Positions 43,915 to 55,245 are shown, counted from the stretch's first letter. The stretch: DNA of 64,000 nucleotides from Streptomyces regalis (GCF_001509475.1 NZ_LLZG01000036.1:62001-126000), one strand, 5' to 3'. Numbers and translations are program-made. The notes: a model not told the origin generated them from the sequence alone.

Positions 43915-44706
43915 GTGGCACTGGCGTCGAGACACCCGGGCAGCGCACGGCTGGAGGCAGGACGCCCTTGGCGTGTCGAGATCACCTACGCACGAGGGTG
44001 GCACGCACTGCGCCTCTCGTCCGGGGGCGCCGCACCGACGTGGGACGAGATCGACCGATTCCTCGCGGAGAGCGGCTACGCCCGGACGGCACCGGCGCCC
44101 TGCCGGGCCCCCCGGGCAGGCGACGAGTTCGACGTCGTGGGCTGGAGCGGGCACGCCCCCGGAGGATCGCTCCGGCGAGAGAAGGACCCCGAGCGGGCCG
44201 GGCCGGCGCAGGACGTCACCGTGGCGCTGCCCTTGGTGGAGGTGGGGGAGATACGGCGGGCCCTGGACGCGCTGCGGGCCCATCTCCCCCGGCCCGAGCA
44301 GACCGCACGGATCTCCGCGCTGATCGCGGCCCTGGACGCCGTCGACACGGTGACAGTGGCGCTCCCCGCCGCCACCGCCGGCGCCCTCCACCACACCTTG
44401 TCGGTGATCGGCCCCTGGACCGAGGGTCTCGACGACGACACCGCGCGCGTGGTGGGCGACCTCGCCCGGTACGTGGGCATGTCGCAGCCCGGTGCCGGCC
44501 CCTGGCGCCACGTCCGGGGCACCTTGCAGGACGCCCTGCGCGAGGCCCTGTCCCGCCCCGGCGCCGAGGGACTGGCCGCACGCGACGAACTGCTCACCGT
44601 CCTCCGCAGATTCACCGACGCCCACGCGGCGGCGACGGCGGCGGACGATGCGGAGCAGCGGCGCTTGCAGGCGGAGAGGGCGGCGGGGGAGCGGGCGGAA
44701 CCCTGA
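43915..44706 (+). CDS. Hypothetical protein partnered with the DUF6236 gene
   Basis: 263 residues, GTG start 43915 with AAGGAGG upstream. N-terminal 80 residues are alpha/beta (PWRVEITYARGWHALRLSSG, WDEIDRFLAESGYARTAPAP, GDEFDVVGWSGHAPGG). The C-terminal part is helical (VEVGEIRRALDALRAHLPRP, LDAVDTVTVALPAATAGALH) and ends in a charged coiled coil AATAADDAEQRRLQAERAAG. I do not recognise a family. Operon-like with the DUF6236 gene; convergent with the SDR gene. Confidence 0.7.
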   Translation: MALASRHPGSARLEAGRPWRVEITYARGWHALRLSSGGAAPTWDEIDRFLAESGYARTAPAPCRAPRAGDEFDVVGWSGHAPGGSLRREKDPERAGPAQDVTVALPLVEVGEIRRALDALRAHLPRPEQTARISALIAALDAVDTVTVALPAATAGALHHTLSVIGPWTEGLDDDTARVVGDLARYVGMSQPGAGPWRHVRGTLQDALREALSRPGAEGLAARDELLTVLRRFTDAHAAATAADDAEQRRLQAERAAGERAEP

Positions 44707-44720
44707 GCTCCGTCGTCGAT

Positions 44721-44754
44721 GCCGGCTGGCCGGCCGGCGAACCGGCGGGCCGGC
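44721..44754. terminator. GC-rich imperfect hairpin between convergent genes
   Basis: GCCGGC...GGCCGG-CGAA-CCGGC...GCCGGC just after the 43915-44706 gene. Imperfect stem with tetraloop CGAA and no U-tract. Confidence 0.4.
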
Positions 44755-44775
44755 GAGTCGGCCCGGCCGCAGGAG

Positions 44776-45549
44776 CTAGGCAGCATGGCCCCCGTCCACC
44801 GCGAACTCCGCCCCCGTGACGTAGTCCGCCCCGGCCAGGTGCACCACCGTCGACGCCACCTCGTCGGCCGTGCCGAAGCGGCCCAGTGCGGTCATCGCCG
44901 CCTGGTCGGGCGCGTGGGGGCCGTCGGCGGGGTTCATGTCCGTGTCGATGGGGCCGGGGTGGACGATGTTCGCCGTGATGCCGCGCGGGCCCAGCTCGCG
45001 GGCCAGGGCTCGCGTCAGGCCGATCAGGGCCGACTTGCTGGTCGCGTAGAGCGTTCCGCCGGGGCCCGGCACACGCTGGGTCATGCAGGTGCCGATCGTG
45101 ATGATCCTGCCCCCTTCCGTCATGCGGGCGGCCGCTGCCTGGGAGGCCAGGAAGACGCCCCGGACGTTCACGGCGATGACCCGGTCCACGTCCGCGAGCG
45201 AGAGGCCCTCCAGCGGGCCCAGCACGCCGACGCCGGCGTTGTTCACCAGCACGTCCAGGCCTCCCAGTGCCTCCGCCGTACGCCCCGCCGCGCCCGCCGC
45301 CTCGTCTGCGTCCGCGGAGTCCGCCCGCAGGGCCACGGCCCGCCGTCCCAGCGACTGAACGGCCCGTACGACCTCCTCGGCCGCCTCCTTGCCGTTCACG
45401 TAGGTCACGGCGACGTCCGCGCCCTCCCGCGCGAGCCGCAGTGCCGTCGCCGCGCCGATGCCGCGGCTGCCGCCGGTGACCAGGGCGACCTTGCCGTGCA
45501 GGGCACCGGGTGCGGTGGTCATGGGTACATGAGTGGTGGTGGTTGTCAT
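44776..45549 (-). CDS. SDR family oxidoreductase
   Basis: 257 residues (or 248 from the inner ATG 45522). Classical short-chain dehydrogenase: cofactor motif TGGSRGIGAATALRLAREGA, VNNAGVGVLGPL, and the catalytic set with YATSK (Tyr and Lys). The usual Ser region IGTCMTQR has Cys/Thr near the expected position rather than a clear Ser. It ends in EFAVDGGHAA as usual for the 3-oxoacyl-ACP reductase-like group. NAD(P)H-dependent; substrate unknown. Divergent from the AIM24 gene. Confidence 0.9.
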   Translation of the reverse strand: MTTTTTHVPMTTAPGALHGKVALVTGGSRGIGAATALRLAREGADVAVTYVNGKEAAEEVVRAVQSLGRRAVALRADSADADEAAGAAGRTAEALGGLDVLVNNAGVGVLGPLEGLSLADVDRVIAVNVRGVFLASQAAAARMTEGGRIITIGTCMTQRVPGPGGTLYATSKSALIGLTRALARELGPRGITANIVHPGPIDTDMNPADGPHAPDQAAMTALGRFGTADEVASTVVHLAGADYVTGAEFAVDGGHAA

Positions 45550-45614
45550 GGGTCCATCCCAGCGCCGCGCGGGCCGAAGCGCTGGCGGCGAACGGACACC
45601 GAGATCGCGGGGAG

Positions 45615-45685
45615 ATGGAACCAGTCGGAACCAGATGAAAACCGGCGGAACTCATCGGAACCCGGCGAAACGCATCGGAACTCTT
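45615..45685. repeat. Degenerate GGAAC direct repeats upstream of AIM24 gene
   Basis: GGAACCA, CGGAACCA, CGGAACTCAT, CGGAACCC, CATCGGAACTC recur every 10-20 bp between the SDR gene and the AIM24 start. Possibly a regulator array or simple-sequence drift. Confidence 0.45.
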
Positions 45686-45711
45686 TGCTCCGGTTCTCTC
45701 GTTCACCCCAC

Positions 45712-46536
45712 GTGACTCTTCAGCAAGAAATCGTCGGCAACGCCATGCAGATGGCGGTCGTCAGCCTGCAGCCCGGCCAGACCGTGTACTGCGAGGCGGG
45801 CAAGTTTCTCTTCAAGACCACGAACGTGACCATGGAGACCCGCCTGACCGGTCCGTCGAACGGACAGCAACCCCAAGGCGGCTCGACCGCCGGCGGCGGA
45901 GGCGGCATGGGCGGCATGCTGCGCCAGGCCATGGGCACCGCCATGCAGGTCGGCCAGCGCGTCCTCGCGGGCGAGTCGATCGCGTTCCAGTACTTCACGT
46001 CCCAGGGCGGGGAGGGCACCGTCGGCTTCGCGGGCGTCCTCCCGGGCGAGATGCGCGCCCTGGAGCTCGACGGCACGCGCGCGTGGTTCGCCGAGAAGGA
46101 CGCCTTCGTCGCCGCCGAGTCCACCGTCGACTTCGGCATCGCCTTCCAGGGCGGCAGGACCGGCATGAAGGGCGGCGAGGGCTTCGTCCTGGAGAAGTTC
46201 ACCGGGCGGGGCACGGTGATCATCGCCGGTGCGGGCAACTTCATCGACCTCAACCCGGCCGACTTCGGCGGCCGTATCGAGGTCGACACGGGCTGCGTCG
46301 TCGCCTTCGAGGAGGGCATCCAGTACGGCGTCCAGCGCGTCGGCGGCCTGAACCGGCAGGGCCTGATGAACGCCGTCTTCGGCGGTGAGGGCCTCTCCCT
46401 GGCCACCCTGGAGGGCAACGGCCGCGTCATCCTGCAGTCCCTCACCATCGAAAGCCTGGCCAACGCCCTGAAGAAGGCCCAGGGCGGCGACAAGCAGGGC
46501 CCGACGGGCGGCCTGTTCTCGACGAACGCGGGCTGA
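45712..46536 (+). CDS. AIM24 family protein
   Basis: 274 residues from GTG 45712 (MTLQQEIVGNAMQMAVVSLQ). AIM24/TIGR00266 proteins form beta-rich trimers, here with LQPGQTVYCEAGKFLFKTTN, FTGRGTVIIAGAGNFIDLNP, the paired VDTGCVVAFEEGIQYGVQRV, and LQSLTIESLANALKKAQGG. A Gly-rich insert (TAGGGGGMGGMLRQAMG) lies near residues 60-80, commonly seen in actinobacterial members. The biochemical function is unknown. No ribosome site is strong; GTG is chosen from the N-terminal family pattern. Confidence 0.85.
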   Translation: MTLQQEIVGNAMQMAVVSLQPGQTVYCEAGKFLFKTTNVTMETRLTGPSNGQQPQGGSTAGGGGGMGGMLRQAMGTAMQVGQRVLAGESIAFQYFTSQGGEGTVGFAGVLPGEMRALELDGTRAWFAEKDAFVAAESTVDFGIAFQGGRTGMKGGEGFVLEKFTGRGTVIIAGAGNFIDLNPADFGGRIEVDTGCVVAFEEGIQYGVQRVGGLNRQGLMNAVFGGEGLSLATLEGNGRVILQSLTIESLANALKKAQGGDKQGPTGGLFSTNAG

Positions 46537-46626
46537 GGCGCACGCGGCCCACCGATGAGTTGCGGGTGCCGGTGGGGTCTGAGGTGATGACAGCAGGACC
46601 CCCACCCCGGAAAAGAGGCACCCCTC

Positions 46627-47253
46627 ATGGGCAAGCTCGTCTCCACCCTCTTCGTCACGCTCGACGGCGTCTACCAGGCTCCCGGCGGCCCGCAGGAGGA
46701 CACCCGCGGCGGCTTCGAGCACGGCGGCTGGAGCTTTCCGTACGCCGACGACGACTTCGGCCAGTTCATCAACGAGGTCTTCGCACGCCCCGGCGCCTTC
46801 CTCCTCGGGCGGCGTACGTACGACATCTTCGCGTCGTACTGGCCGAAGGTGACCGACCCGGCCGACCCGGTCGCGTCCAAGCTCAACGGGCTGCCGAAGT
46901 ACGTCGCCTCCTCGACGCTGACGGACCCCGAGTGGTCCGGCACCACCGTGGTCAGCGGCGACCTCGCCAAGGAGGTCACCGCCCTGAAGGAGCGCACCGA
47001 CGGCGAGCTCCAGGTCCACGGCAGCGGCGCCCTGGTCAGGTCTCTGCTGGCCTTCGACCTGGTCGACACCCTCCACCTGCTGACCTTCCCGGTGGTGCTC
47101 GGCACGGGCCACCGCCTGTTCGGGGAGGGCGCCGTGCCCACCGCGTTCAGGCACACCGCCGGCCGCACCACGAGCAAGGGCGTCGCCATCCATTCGTACG
47201 ACCTCGCGGGCCGCCCCGAATACGGCTCGTTCGAGCTCCCCGAGAACGCCTGA
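46627..47253 (+). CDS. RibD C-terminal/dihydrofolate reductase-like protein
   Basis: 208 residues with ATG 46627. Family pattern: LVSTLFVTLDGVYQAPGGPQ, FLLGRRTYDIFASYWPK, KYVASSTLTDPEWSGTTVV, and GELQVHGSGALVRSLLAFDL then LLTFPVVLGTGHRLF. Homologues bind NADPH with a DHFR-like fold; most have no known substrate and are called dihydrofolate reductase family proteins. It stands alone. Confidence 0.9.
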   Translation: MGKLVSTLFVTLDGVYQAPGGPQEDTRGGFEHGGWSFPYADDDFGQFINEVFARPGAFLLGRRTYDIFASYWPKVTDPADPVASKLNGLPKYVASSTLTDPEWSGTTVVSGDLAKEVTALKERTDGELQVHGSGALVRSLLAFDLVDTLHLLTFPVVLGTGHRLFGEGAVPTAFRHTAGRTTSKGVAIHSYDLAGRPEYGSFELPENA

Positions 47254-49986
<2,733 letters not shown>

Positions 49987-50067
49987 TGAGGGCAGCGCGA
50001 TGTGATGGCTGGGTGGTGGCGCCACCTGGCGTTGCGGGGGTCGGGGCAGGGCGAGGGGCCTGGCGGT

Positions 50068-50661
50068 TTACGCCGGGGTGTCCCCCTGGCTGTAGCCGTT
50101 CGCGATGAGCGTGCGGAGCCGGTCGAGCGGCTCCTCCTCGGTACCGGTGCCTTTGATCCAGGCAACGGAACAGGCCGCGAGGAACAGGTCGTGCCCGCGC
50201 ACCGACGCGCGCACGCGCCCCGCGAGCTGCGCGGCTCGCACGTACTGATCGGTGGCGGAGATGAGGATGTCGCAGGGAATCGTGAGCGGGTTGTCCGGCT
50301 CCTGCGCCCGGGCCGCGGCCATGAGCGGGTCCGGCAGCCCGCTGAAGGCGCTGAAGTAGTCCTCCATCGCCCGCAGCCACTGCTCCAGCGCCTCGGCGGG
50401 GTCGTCGAGCCGCTTGATGTCCGCCTGACGAGCCGCCAGCTCCTCGGAGCGCGTCTGCAGCACAGCCGCCAGCAGCGCCTCCCGGGTGGGGAAGTGCCGG
50501 TACAGAGTGCCGGGCCCGACGCCCGCCTCCTTGGCCACCGCCTCGAGGGAGGTGCCGACCCCGTGCTGCAGAAAGTGGCGCTGCGCGGTCTCCAGGAGGG
50601 CAGCGCGGTTGCGCTGAACGTCCGCGCGGGGCTTGCGTCCCCGCAGTTCACCGGCGCTCAT
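50068..50661 (-). CDS. TetR-family transcriptional regulator
   Basis: 197 residues from ATG 50661. N-terminal HTH (RAALLETAQRHFLQHGVGTS, LEAVAKEAGVGPGTLYRHFP) and a helical ligand-binding domain (EQWLRAMEDYFSAFSGLPDP, LAGRVRASVRGHDLFLAACS). It precedes the F420-reductase-like gene on the same strand. An inverted repeat at 50702-50750 in its upstream region is the probable operator, implying autorepression. Ligand unknown. Confidence 0.92.
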   Translation of the reverse strand: MSAGELRGRKPRADVQRNRAALLETAQRHFLQHGVGTSLEAVAKEAGVGPGTLYRHFPTREALLAAVLQTRSEELAARQADIKRLDDPAEALEQWLRAMEDYFSAFSGLPDPLMAAARAQEPDNPLTIPCDILISATDQYVRAAQLAGRVRASVRGHDLFLAACSVAWIKGTGTEEEPLDRLRTLIANGYSQGDTPA

Positions 50662-50994
50662 GCGCCCTCCTGCCTGCCCTGATCCTGCGGCCGCATCAAA
50701 GCGGATGCTGCCTCCGTATGCATTCGAGAGTAAAGCGGAGGCGGCATCCGGTCAATTCGGCGACCCGACCACGGAGCCCGGACAGCACAGGGCCCACCTG
50801 TCTGGCCGCAGCGCGCAGAGCAAGAGCCGTGCGGAAGTGGGCGTGCGGGGTGCCGCGCCGCCGGTCCCGACTTCCGGCGTCCTGGACCGTGACCCGCATG
50901 CATCACCAGCACCCCTGACCGGGTTCGGGACACAGGTCTCCAACTTGTTCGGCCCTCCTGCGCCGAGCCCTGACCCGTCCCCCGGCCCAGGACG
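50662..50994. other. Gap between XRE and TetR genes
   Basis: 333 bp holding the TetR operator and the TetR promoter region. The remaining 240 bp up to the XRE stop contain only Arg-rich, unsupported frames; I see no gene or RNA. Confidence 0.6.
50702..50750. promoter_or_regulatory. Inverted repeat upstream of the TetR gene
   Basis: CGGATGCTGCCTCCG (50702-50716) and CGGAGGCGGCATCCG (50736-50750) are inverted copies with one mismatch, 19 bp apart. AAAGCGGA also recurs directly (about 50698 and 50732). Likely TetR operator, two turns wide, 41 bp upstream of the start. Confidence 0.6.
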
Positions 50995-51834
50995 TCAGGG
51001 GGTGAGCTGCTGGTGCCCTATGACGGAGAGCAGTTCGAGCTTGCTGTGGCTCTCCGTGCCGGGGCGAGTGGTCAGCACCACCAGGGTCTGGGCGCGGTTC
51101 TCGGTGAACAGGATCTGGGCGTCGACGTCGATGCGGCCGAGTTCGGGATGGAGGATGGTCTTGCAGTCGTCGTAGCTCTGTGCGACCTCCTGAAGTTCCC
51201 ACATGCGGACGAACTCGGGGCTGTGTTCCTGGAGTTCGGCGAGGATCCGGGCGGCCCGGGGGGTGTTGCTGCCGGCTGTCAGCGCGGCCCGCAGGCGCGC
51301 TGCCTGGGCACGGCCGTGGCGTTCGTGGGTCTCCTCGGGAACCATCAGACGTTCGGCCGGGTCCATGAACCAGCGGTAGTAGCCGCTGCGGGCCAGACCG
51401 GTGTGGCGGGTCTGGTCGCCGAGCAGCGCCACGGCCAAGGGGTTCATCGCGAGGGTGTCGAACAGATCGGTCTGCGCCAGGGCCGGGGAGTCGTCCAGGC
51501 GGTCCAGGACCCGCATCAGCGGCGGGCTGACATGTTCGGAGCGTTGGAAGCGGGCCGGGGCGTTGTGGCCGATGAGCACGAAGAGATGGTCGCGCTCGTC
51601 CAGGGACAGCCGCAGCGCCCGGGCGAGAGCCGCGGTGATCTGGACGGAAGGCTGCGGAGCACGCTGCTGCTCCAGCCGGGCGTAGTAGTCGGTGGACATG
51701 CCGGCGAGCTGCGCGACCTCCTCGCGACGCAGCCCCTGGGTACGCCTGCGTGGCCCCTCGACCAGCCCGACGTCGCGGGGCCGCAGCGTCTCACGCCGGT
51801 GGCGCAGGAATGCCGCCAGTTCCTTCTTGTCCAT
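50995..51834 (-). CDS. XRE-type regulator with MmyB-like ligand domain
   Basis: 279 residues from ATG 51834 (MDKKELAAFLRHRRETLRPR). HTH_31/XRE region: GLRREEVAQLAGMSTDYYAR with the conserved RRTQGLRREEVAQLAG and LEQQRAPQPS. The C-terminal MmyB-type domain (about 100-275) contains RVLDRLDDSPALAQTDLFDT, NPLAVALLGDQ, RWFMDPAERLMV and ILHPELGRIDVDAQILFTEN. In actinobacteria these often control an adjacent dehydrogenase. A 21-bp palindrome upstream is repeated upstream of the SDR gene next door. Confidence 0.92.
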   Translation of the reverse strand: MDKKELAAFLRHRRETLRPRDVGLVEGPRRRTQGLRREEVAQLAGMSTDYYARLEQQRAPQPSVQITAALARALRLSLDERDHLFVLIGHNAPARFQRSEHVSPPLMRVLDRLDDSPALAQTDLFDTLAMNPLAVALLGDQTRHTGLARSGYYRWFMDPAERLMVPEETHERHGRAQAARLRAALTAGSNTPRAARILAELQEHSPEFVRMWELQEVAQSYDDCKTILHPELGRIDVDAQILFTENRAQTLVVLTTRPGTESHSKLELLSVIGHQQLTP

Positions 51835-52245
51835 GCCCCCATCCTCACCGTATCCCGGCCGGCTATCCAGAGACCGCCGATCCATGGCTGAGCACTCCTC
51901 TCCCACCTGCGCGAAGCCGCCCATGAGTGAGGCTGACGCCGAGGGCGCTCGCGGCGGGACGATCCAATGGTCCCTTGACCTGCATGACCCGCTGGGAAAT
52001 TCGCTGACCGTCGGCGGTGCGCCGCCGACCGCCGGCAGGGAAGACGGCCTGCGGCGACGGTCCCCCGTCGACGACGCCCGACGCTTTGGGAGCGGCCCCG
52101 GGCCTCGCCGGCCCGGCCTGGCCGAGACGACGATGTGCGCCGTGTCGGCCGGGCGCTCGGGCCCGTCGGTACTCAGGACCGAGCCGGTCGTGCCTCCCCG
52201 CACCTGCCTGCGTGCTGTTGTTCCGCGTCGGTCACTGCAGGTCGG
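51835..52245. other. Gap between SDR and XRE genes
   Basis: 411 bp containing the 21-bp operator near the XRE start. No coding sequence is convincing in the rest; the frames are Arg/Pro-rich and lack ribosome sites. Confidence 0.6.
51867..51887. promoter_or_regulatory. 21-bp palindromic operator upstream of XRE gene
   Basis: Reads CCAGAGACCGCCGATCCATG followed by G. This is the reverse complement, with one mismatch, of the element at 53088-53108. The unit is itself an imperfect dyad (CCAxGGAxC...GxTCCxTGG). It lies 33 bp before the regulator ATG. Confidence 0.75.
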
Positions 52246-52995
52246 TCAGCTGCTGGTGATCATGGCGAGGACGTTGTCGTAGGAGCCGTTGGCCTGCGCG
52301 TCGCGGATGAACCTGGCGTCCTCGACGACAAGCTCCTTCGCGTCGGGCTTCTCGCGCAGCAGGTCGAGGGTCTGGGTGAGGAAGTCGTCCAACGGCATGG
52401 CGTGCTCGTTGTCCTCCTGGCCCAGCAGGGTCGTGCGCACGCCCGGCGGGGCGACCTCGATCACCTGGACGCCGGCGTCAGCACCGGCGAGCTGGATGCG
52501 CAGGCTCTCGGAGAAGGAGTGCAGCGCGGCCTTGGTCGCGCTGTAGGTCGGGGTGCTCGGGTACGGTACGAACGCCAGCGCGGAGGTGACGTTCATGACG
52601 ACCGCGTCGTCCTTGCCCGCGAGCAGGGGCAGGAAGGCGTACGTCATCCGGATCGTGCCGAGCAGATTGGTCGCGACGTGATCCTCGGCGACCGGGAGTT
52701 CGGCCGGGTCGAGGAGGTTCTCCCGCAACATGATGCCCGCGTTGTTGACCAGGACGTTCAGCCCCGGGTAGCTCGCCGCCACGGTCTCACGGGCCCGGGC
52801 GATCGAGTCGGGGTCCGCGATGTCGAGGACGAGCCCGTCGATGCCCGGGTGCTCGGCCGTGATCCCGTCGAGGAGTTCCTTGCGCCGGCCGGCGACGACC
52901 ACCTTGTTGCCGGCCTCGTGCAGACGCAGGGCCAGACCGAGGCCGATGCCCGAGGTTCCACCGGTGATCAGGATCGTGTTGCCGGTCATCTTCAT
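52246..52995 (-). CDS. SDR family oxidoreductase (DltE-like)
   Basis: 249 residues from ATG 52995 (MKMTGNTILITGGTSGIGLG), AAGGAG upstream. Classical SDR: cofactor motif TGGTSGIGLGLALRL, DGLVLDIADPD, NVLVNNAGIM, catalytic Ser in MNVTSALAF and YSATK (Tyr, Lys). The sequence resembles DltE-type oxidoreductases often found beside XRE/MmyB regulators. The shared 21-bp palindrome 93 bp upstream suggests control by the neighbouring XRE protein, perhaps with the oxidised substrate as effector. Confidence 0.92.
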   Translation of the reverse strand: MKMTGNTILITGGTSGIGLGLALRLHEAGNKVVVAGRRKELLDGITAEHPGIDGLVLDIADPDSIARARETVAASYPGLNVLVNNAGIMLRENLLDPAELPVAEDHVATNLLGTIRMTYAFLPLLAGKDDAVVMNVTSALAFVPYPSTPTYSATKAALHSFSESLRIQLAGADAGVQVIEVAPPGVRTTLLGQEDNEHAMPLDDFLTQTLDLLREKPDAKELVVEDARFIRDAQANGSYDNVLAMITSS

Positions 52996-53087
52996 GGGGG
53001 TCTCGCTCCTTCGGTACGGCGGGCCGGTGAGCGCCCGCAGCCTCGACCGTAGGGGCGCCCGCGCAGGGGCGGGAGAGGAAGGTTTAT

Positions 53088-53108
53088 CCATGGATCGGCG
53101 GTCCCTGG
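53088..53108. promoter_or_regulatory. 21-bp palindromic operator upstream of SDR gene
   Basis: Reads CCATGGATCGGCGGTCCCTG followed by G; 20 of 21 bases match the complement of 51867-51887. Lies 93 bp upstream of the SDR start. Confidence 0.75.
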
Positions 53109-53838
53109 CTGAGCCGTAGAAGGCGCCACAGCCGGTCAGCGCCTCCAGACCAGGCGCAGCGAGCCGCCGGTAGGAGACCCTGGTGGCCAGGGTCACGGTC
53201 TGTGCGGTAACGGCGGATCCGTCGTTGAACCGCAGCATCCGCGCGGACCCGCCCGGCTCCAGCGTCCGCGAGCTTCCGCAGCAGCGCTGCGCCCGCGTGC
53301 CCAGCCAGCGTCTTCCCATCGGCCGCCACCGACAGCCCATGCCCCCCGTACGCCTGACCACCAGAAAGGATTCCGCTGAATAGCCGGGTTGGCCAACCGC
53401 GGACAGTCCTGCGGTCTTCCCTCCAACCCGATGCTGGTGGTGGCGGCCCGGACGACGGTCGGCACCGTGGCTCCGGTTGTGGACCTCGCTGCACGGCATA
53501 CGGGCATGAGCACCGTTTGGTCGCCGATGAGCGAGCGGTTGTAGGGCTGCTGGAAAGCAACGCGGGCTGCCGGGCCGCCTGCCCTGTACCCCGAGTCGGC
53601 GAGACGAAGAGGTGACGAGCGCGTCCGTCGACTGTGCAGCACCCAACCACGGTCGCTCCATCGGTCCGTACGCAAGGGGCCATGTGCGATCTCAGTCGCC
53701 TGGACCGGAAGGGTCCGGTCCCAGGCCATTGAGCGGCGCCGTGCCCGTCCCCACGGACGGCGCCTGTACCGGCGCGGTGACTATCCGCTCCTGAGCCGTG
53801 CCGGTACGTCAGGTGTCACCTCGGTGCAGGGTCGGCGC
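53109..53838. other. Decayed intergenic stretch with gene remnants
   Basis: 730 bp on the upstream side of the SDR gene. Apart from the TrxB-like scrap at 53114-53242, no frame is convincing on either strand: long open stretches are Arg/Ser-rich, overlap each other and lack ribosome sites. The minus-strand segment near 53560-53440 (AFQQPYNRSLIGDQTVLMPV) reads more protein-like, but I cannot place it. Confidence 0.5.
53114..53242 (-). pseudogene. Scrap of a thioredoxin-reductase-like FAD oxidoreductase
   Basis: About 43 residues in frame: RMLRFNDGSAVTAQTVTLAT, RVSYRRLAAPGLEALTGCGA, FYG. This matches the segment ...DGSxxTARxVLLATGVxYRRLxxPGLExLTGxGVxY of TrxB-like enzymes, before their second nucleotide-binding domain. 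The conserved ATG-V is mutated to ATR-V. No continuation on either side. Confidence 0.6.
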
Positions 53839-54306
53839 TCACCGATGGGAGGCGGCTGACTGCGGCCGGGCTGCCGTACGAGTGTCGGCGGTGGGCAGGC
53901 CGGGGGTGCGAGGCCCTTGGACGGAGACAGCCGGGCCTGCGGACGGTAGGGCCGCCTGCTGCGGCCGGCGCAGCAGGACGAAGCCCACCGCGGCTGCCAG
54001 CACGGTCAGGGCGGCCGCGACGACCAGGCAGAGCTGAAGACCGTCGACGAATGCCTGCGACAGGGCGCCGAGGACACGCGGGGTGTCCGCGCCCATGCGA
54101 AGCCCGCCGACCGCACTCAGTCCGCCGGCGTCCGCGGCCTCGGTGACGCGCCGGACCGTCGCCCCGTCCAGGCCCGCGGCGGTGAGATGTCCGGGCAGAG
54201 CGTCCACGGCCCGAGCGGACAGCAGCGCGCCCAGGACAGCGGGGCCGAGGGCGGCGCCGAGCTGGCGGAAGGCGTTGTTGGCGGCAGCGGCCATACCGGC
54301 CTGGTG
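53839..54306 (-). pseudogene. C-terminal fragment of an MFS (DHA2-type) drug transporter
   Basis: The frame contains HQAGMAAAANNAFRQLGAAL, GPAVLGALLSARAVDALPGH and the last TM LCLVVAAALTVLAAAVGFVL, then LLRRP. This is the end of EmrB/QacA-type 14-TM exporters (family pattern AGxAxAxxNxxRQxGxAxGxAxxG). The first ten or more TM segments are absent; upstream sequence is unrelated. A non-functional remnant. Confidence 0.8.
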
Positions 54307-54641
54307 GAACGGCAAGGCTCTGTGCCGTCCTTGTCCTGTGATGGCGCAATGTCGGCAGTGGGCGCTCGACTCGGGCCAGGAGGCCGGTCTGGGGTGGCCT
54401 GAGTGAGGACGAGCGTCGTGCGATGAAGCACTGTGCCGCCAGGGTGTCGGCCGGCAGAGGCTCCGAGCATGGACGATCGTCCTGCGGGTAGTGCCGGCCG
54501 TGGTTGCCGGAGCGGCGGCCGGCGTGGGGGCGAGCGATCCGGGCCGGTGCCGGATGGTGGCGCTGTGTCCCAAGGACATACCTCGCCCCGCGGCCGATGG
54601 GCGTGGGGGGTCCGCGGGGCGAGGGGTCCGTACAGGCTTCC
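54307..54641. other. Gap with no recognisable gene
   Basis: 335 bp between the MFS remnant and the ribonuclease gene. Only low-complexity GC-rich frames; no repeat or clear hairpin identified. Confidence 0.5.
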
Positions 54642-55028
54642 TCAGCAGCTGTAGTTGATCAGGTCGAACGACGCGTAGTGGTCGGCCGTGTAGTAGTCCT
54701 CCCGGTTCTCCTCACCGGTGACGATGCGGCGAGCTCCGCGCGTAGACGAACCAGGCGTGATGACCGTGTACTCGTGGTAGTACCCGGACGACTGGCTGGG
54801 CAGGATGCCTTCCCGGTTCTGGAAGACGGTCCCGTCCTGCGAGTAGGGGTACGGCCCGCCCTGCGCGATCAGGTCGAGCGTGTTGTGCGCCTGCGAGGGC
54901 AGGGCGCCGTAGCAGATGCTGCCGACCGCGGCGGCGGCCGGCGTGGCGGTGACGGTGCCGCCGACGAGGAGGGCGGACAGGACGGCGGCTGCGGCGCCGA
55001 TGCGAGTGATTCGTGGGGGGAATCTCAT
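54642..55028 (-). CDS. Secreted guanyl-specific ribonuclease (RNase Sa / N1-T1 type)
   Basis: 128 residues. Signal peptide to about residue 34 (AAAAVLSALLVGGTVTATPA AAA). The mature 94-96 residues track RNase Sa closely: ICYGALPSQAHNTLDLIAQG, PYPYSQDGTVFQNREGILPS (guanine-recognition loop), YYHEYTVITPGSSTRGARRI (catalytic Glu and two Arg), EDYYTADHYASFDLINYSC (catalytic His, terminal disulfide Cys). It cleaves RNA 3' of guanosine outside the cell. No barstar-like inhibitor gene (e.g. sai-type) is adjacent; it stands alone. Confidence 0.96.
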   Translation of the reverse strand: MRFPPRITRIGAAAAVLSALLVGGTVTATPAAAAVGSICYGALPSQAHNTLDLIAQGGPYPYSQDGTVFQNREGILPSQSSGYYHEYTVITPGSSTRGARRIVTGEENREDYYTADHYASFDLINYSC

Positions 55029-55245
55029 GCCCTCATGATGACGCGCGTAGACAGTGGCATGTCAATGTCAAGACTGGAGATTTTCCCGGCAAGTCCGATG
55101 AGTTTTCTGGAAGTTAACCTGGCGCGCGGTGGCCCCACGAAGCCTGCACACTCGGCGGCGCACGGCGCTGACAGCTCAGAGGGGTGCGCCGGGTTCCAGA
55201 TGGACGCCGACCAACGGCGCGACCAGCGGGAAGTCCGGTCCACGC

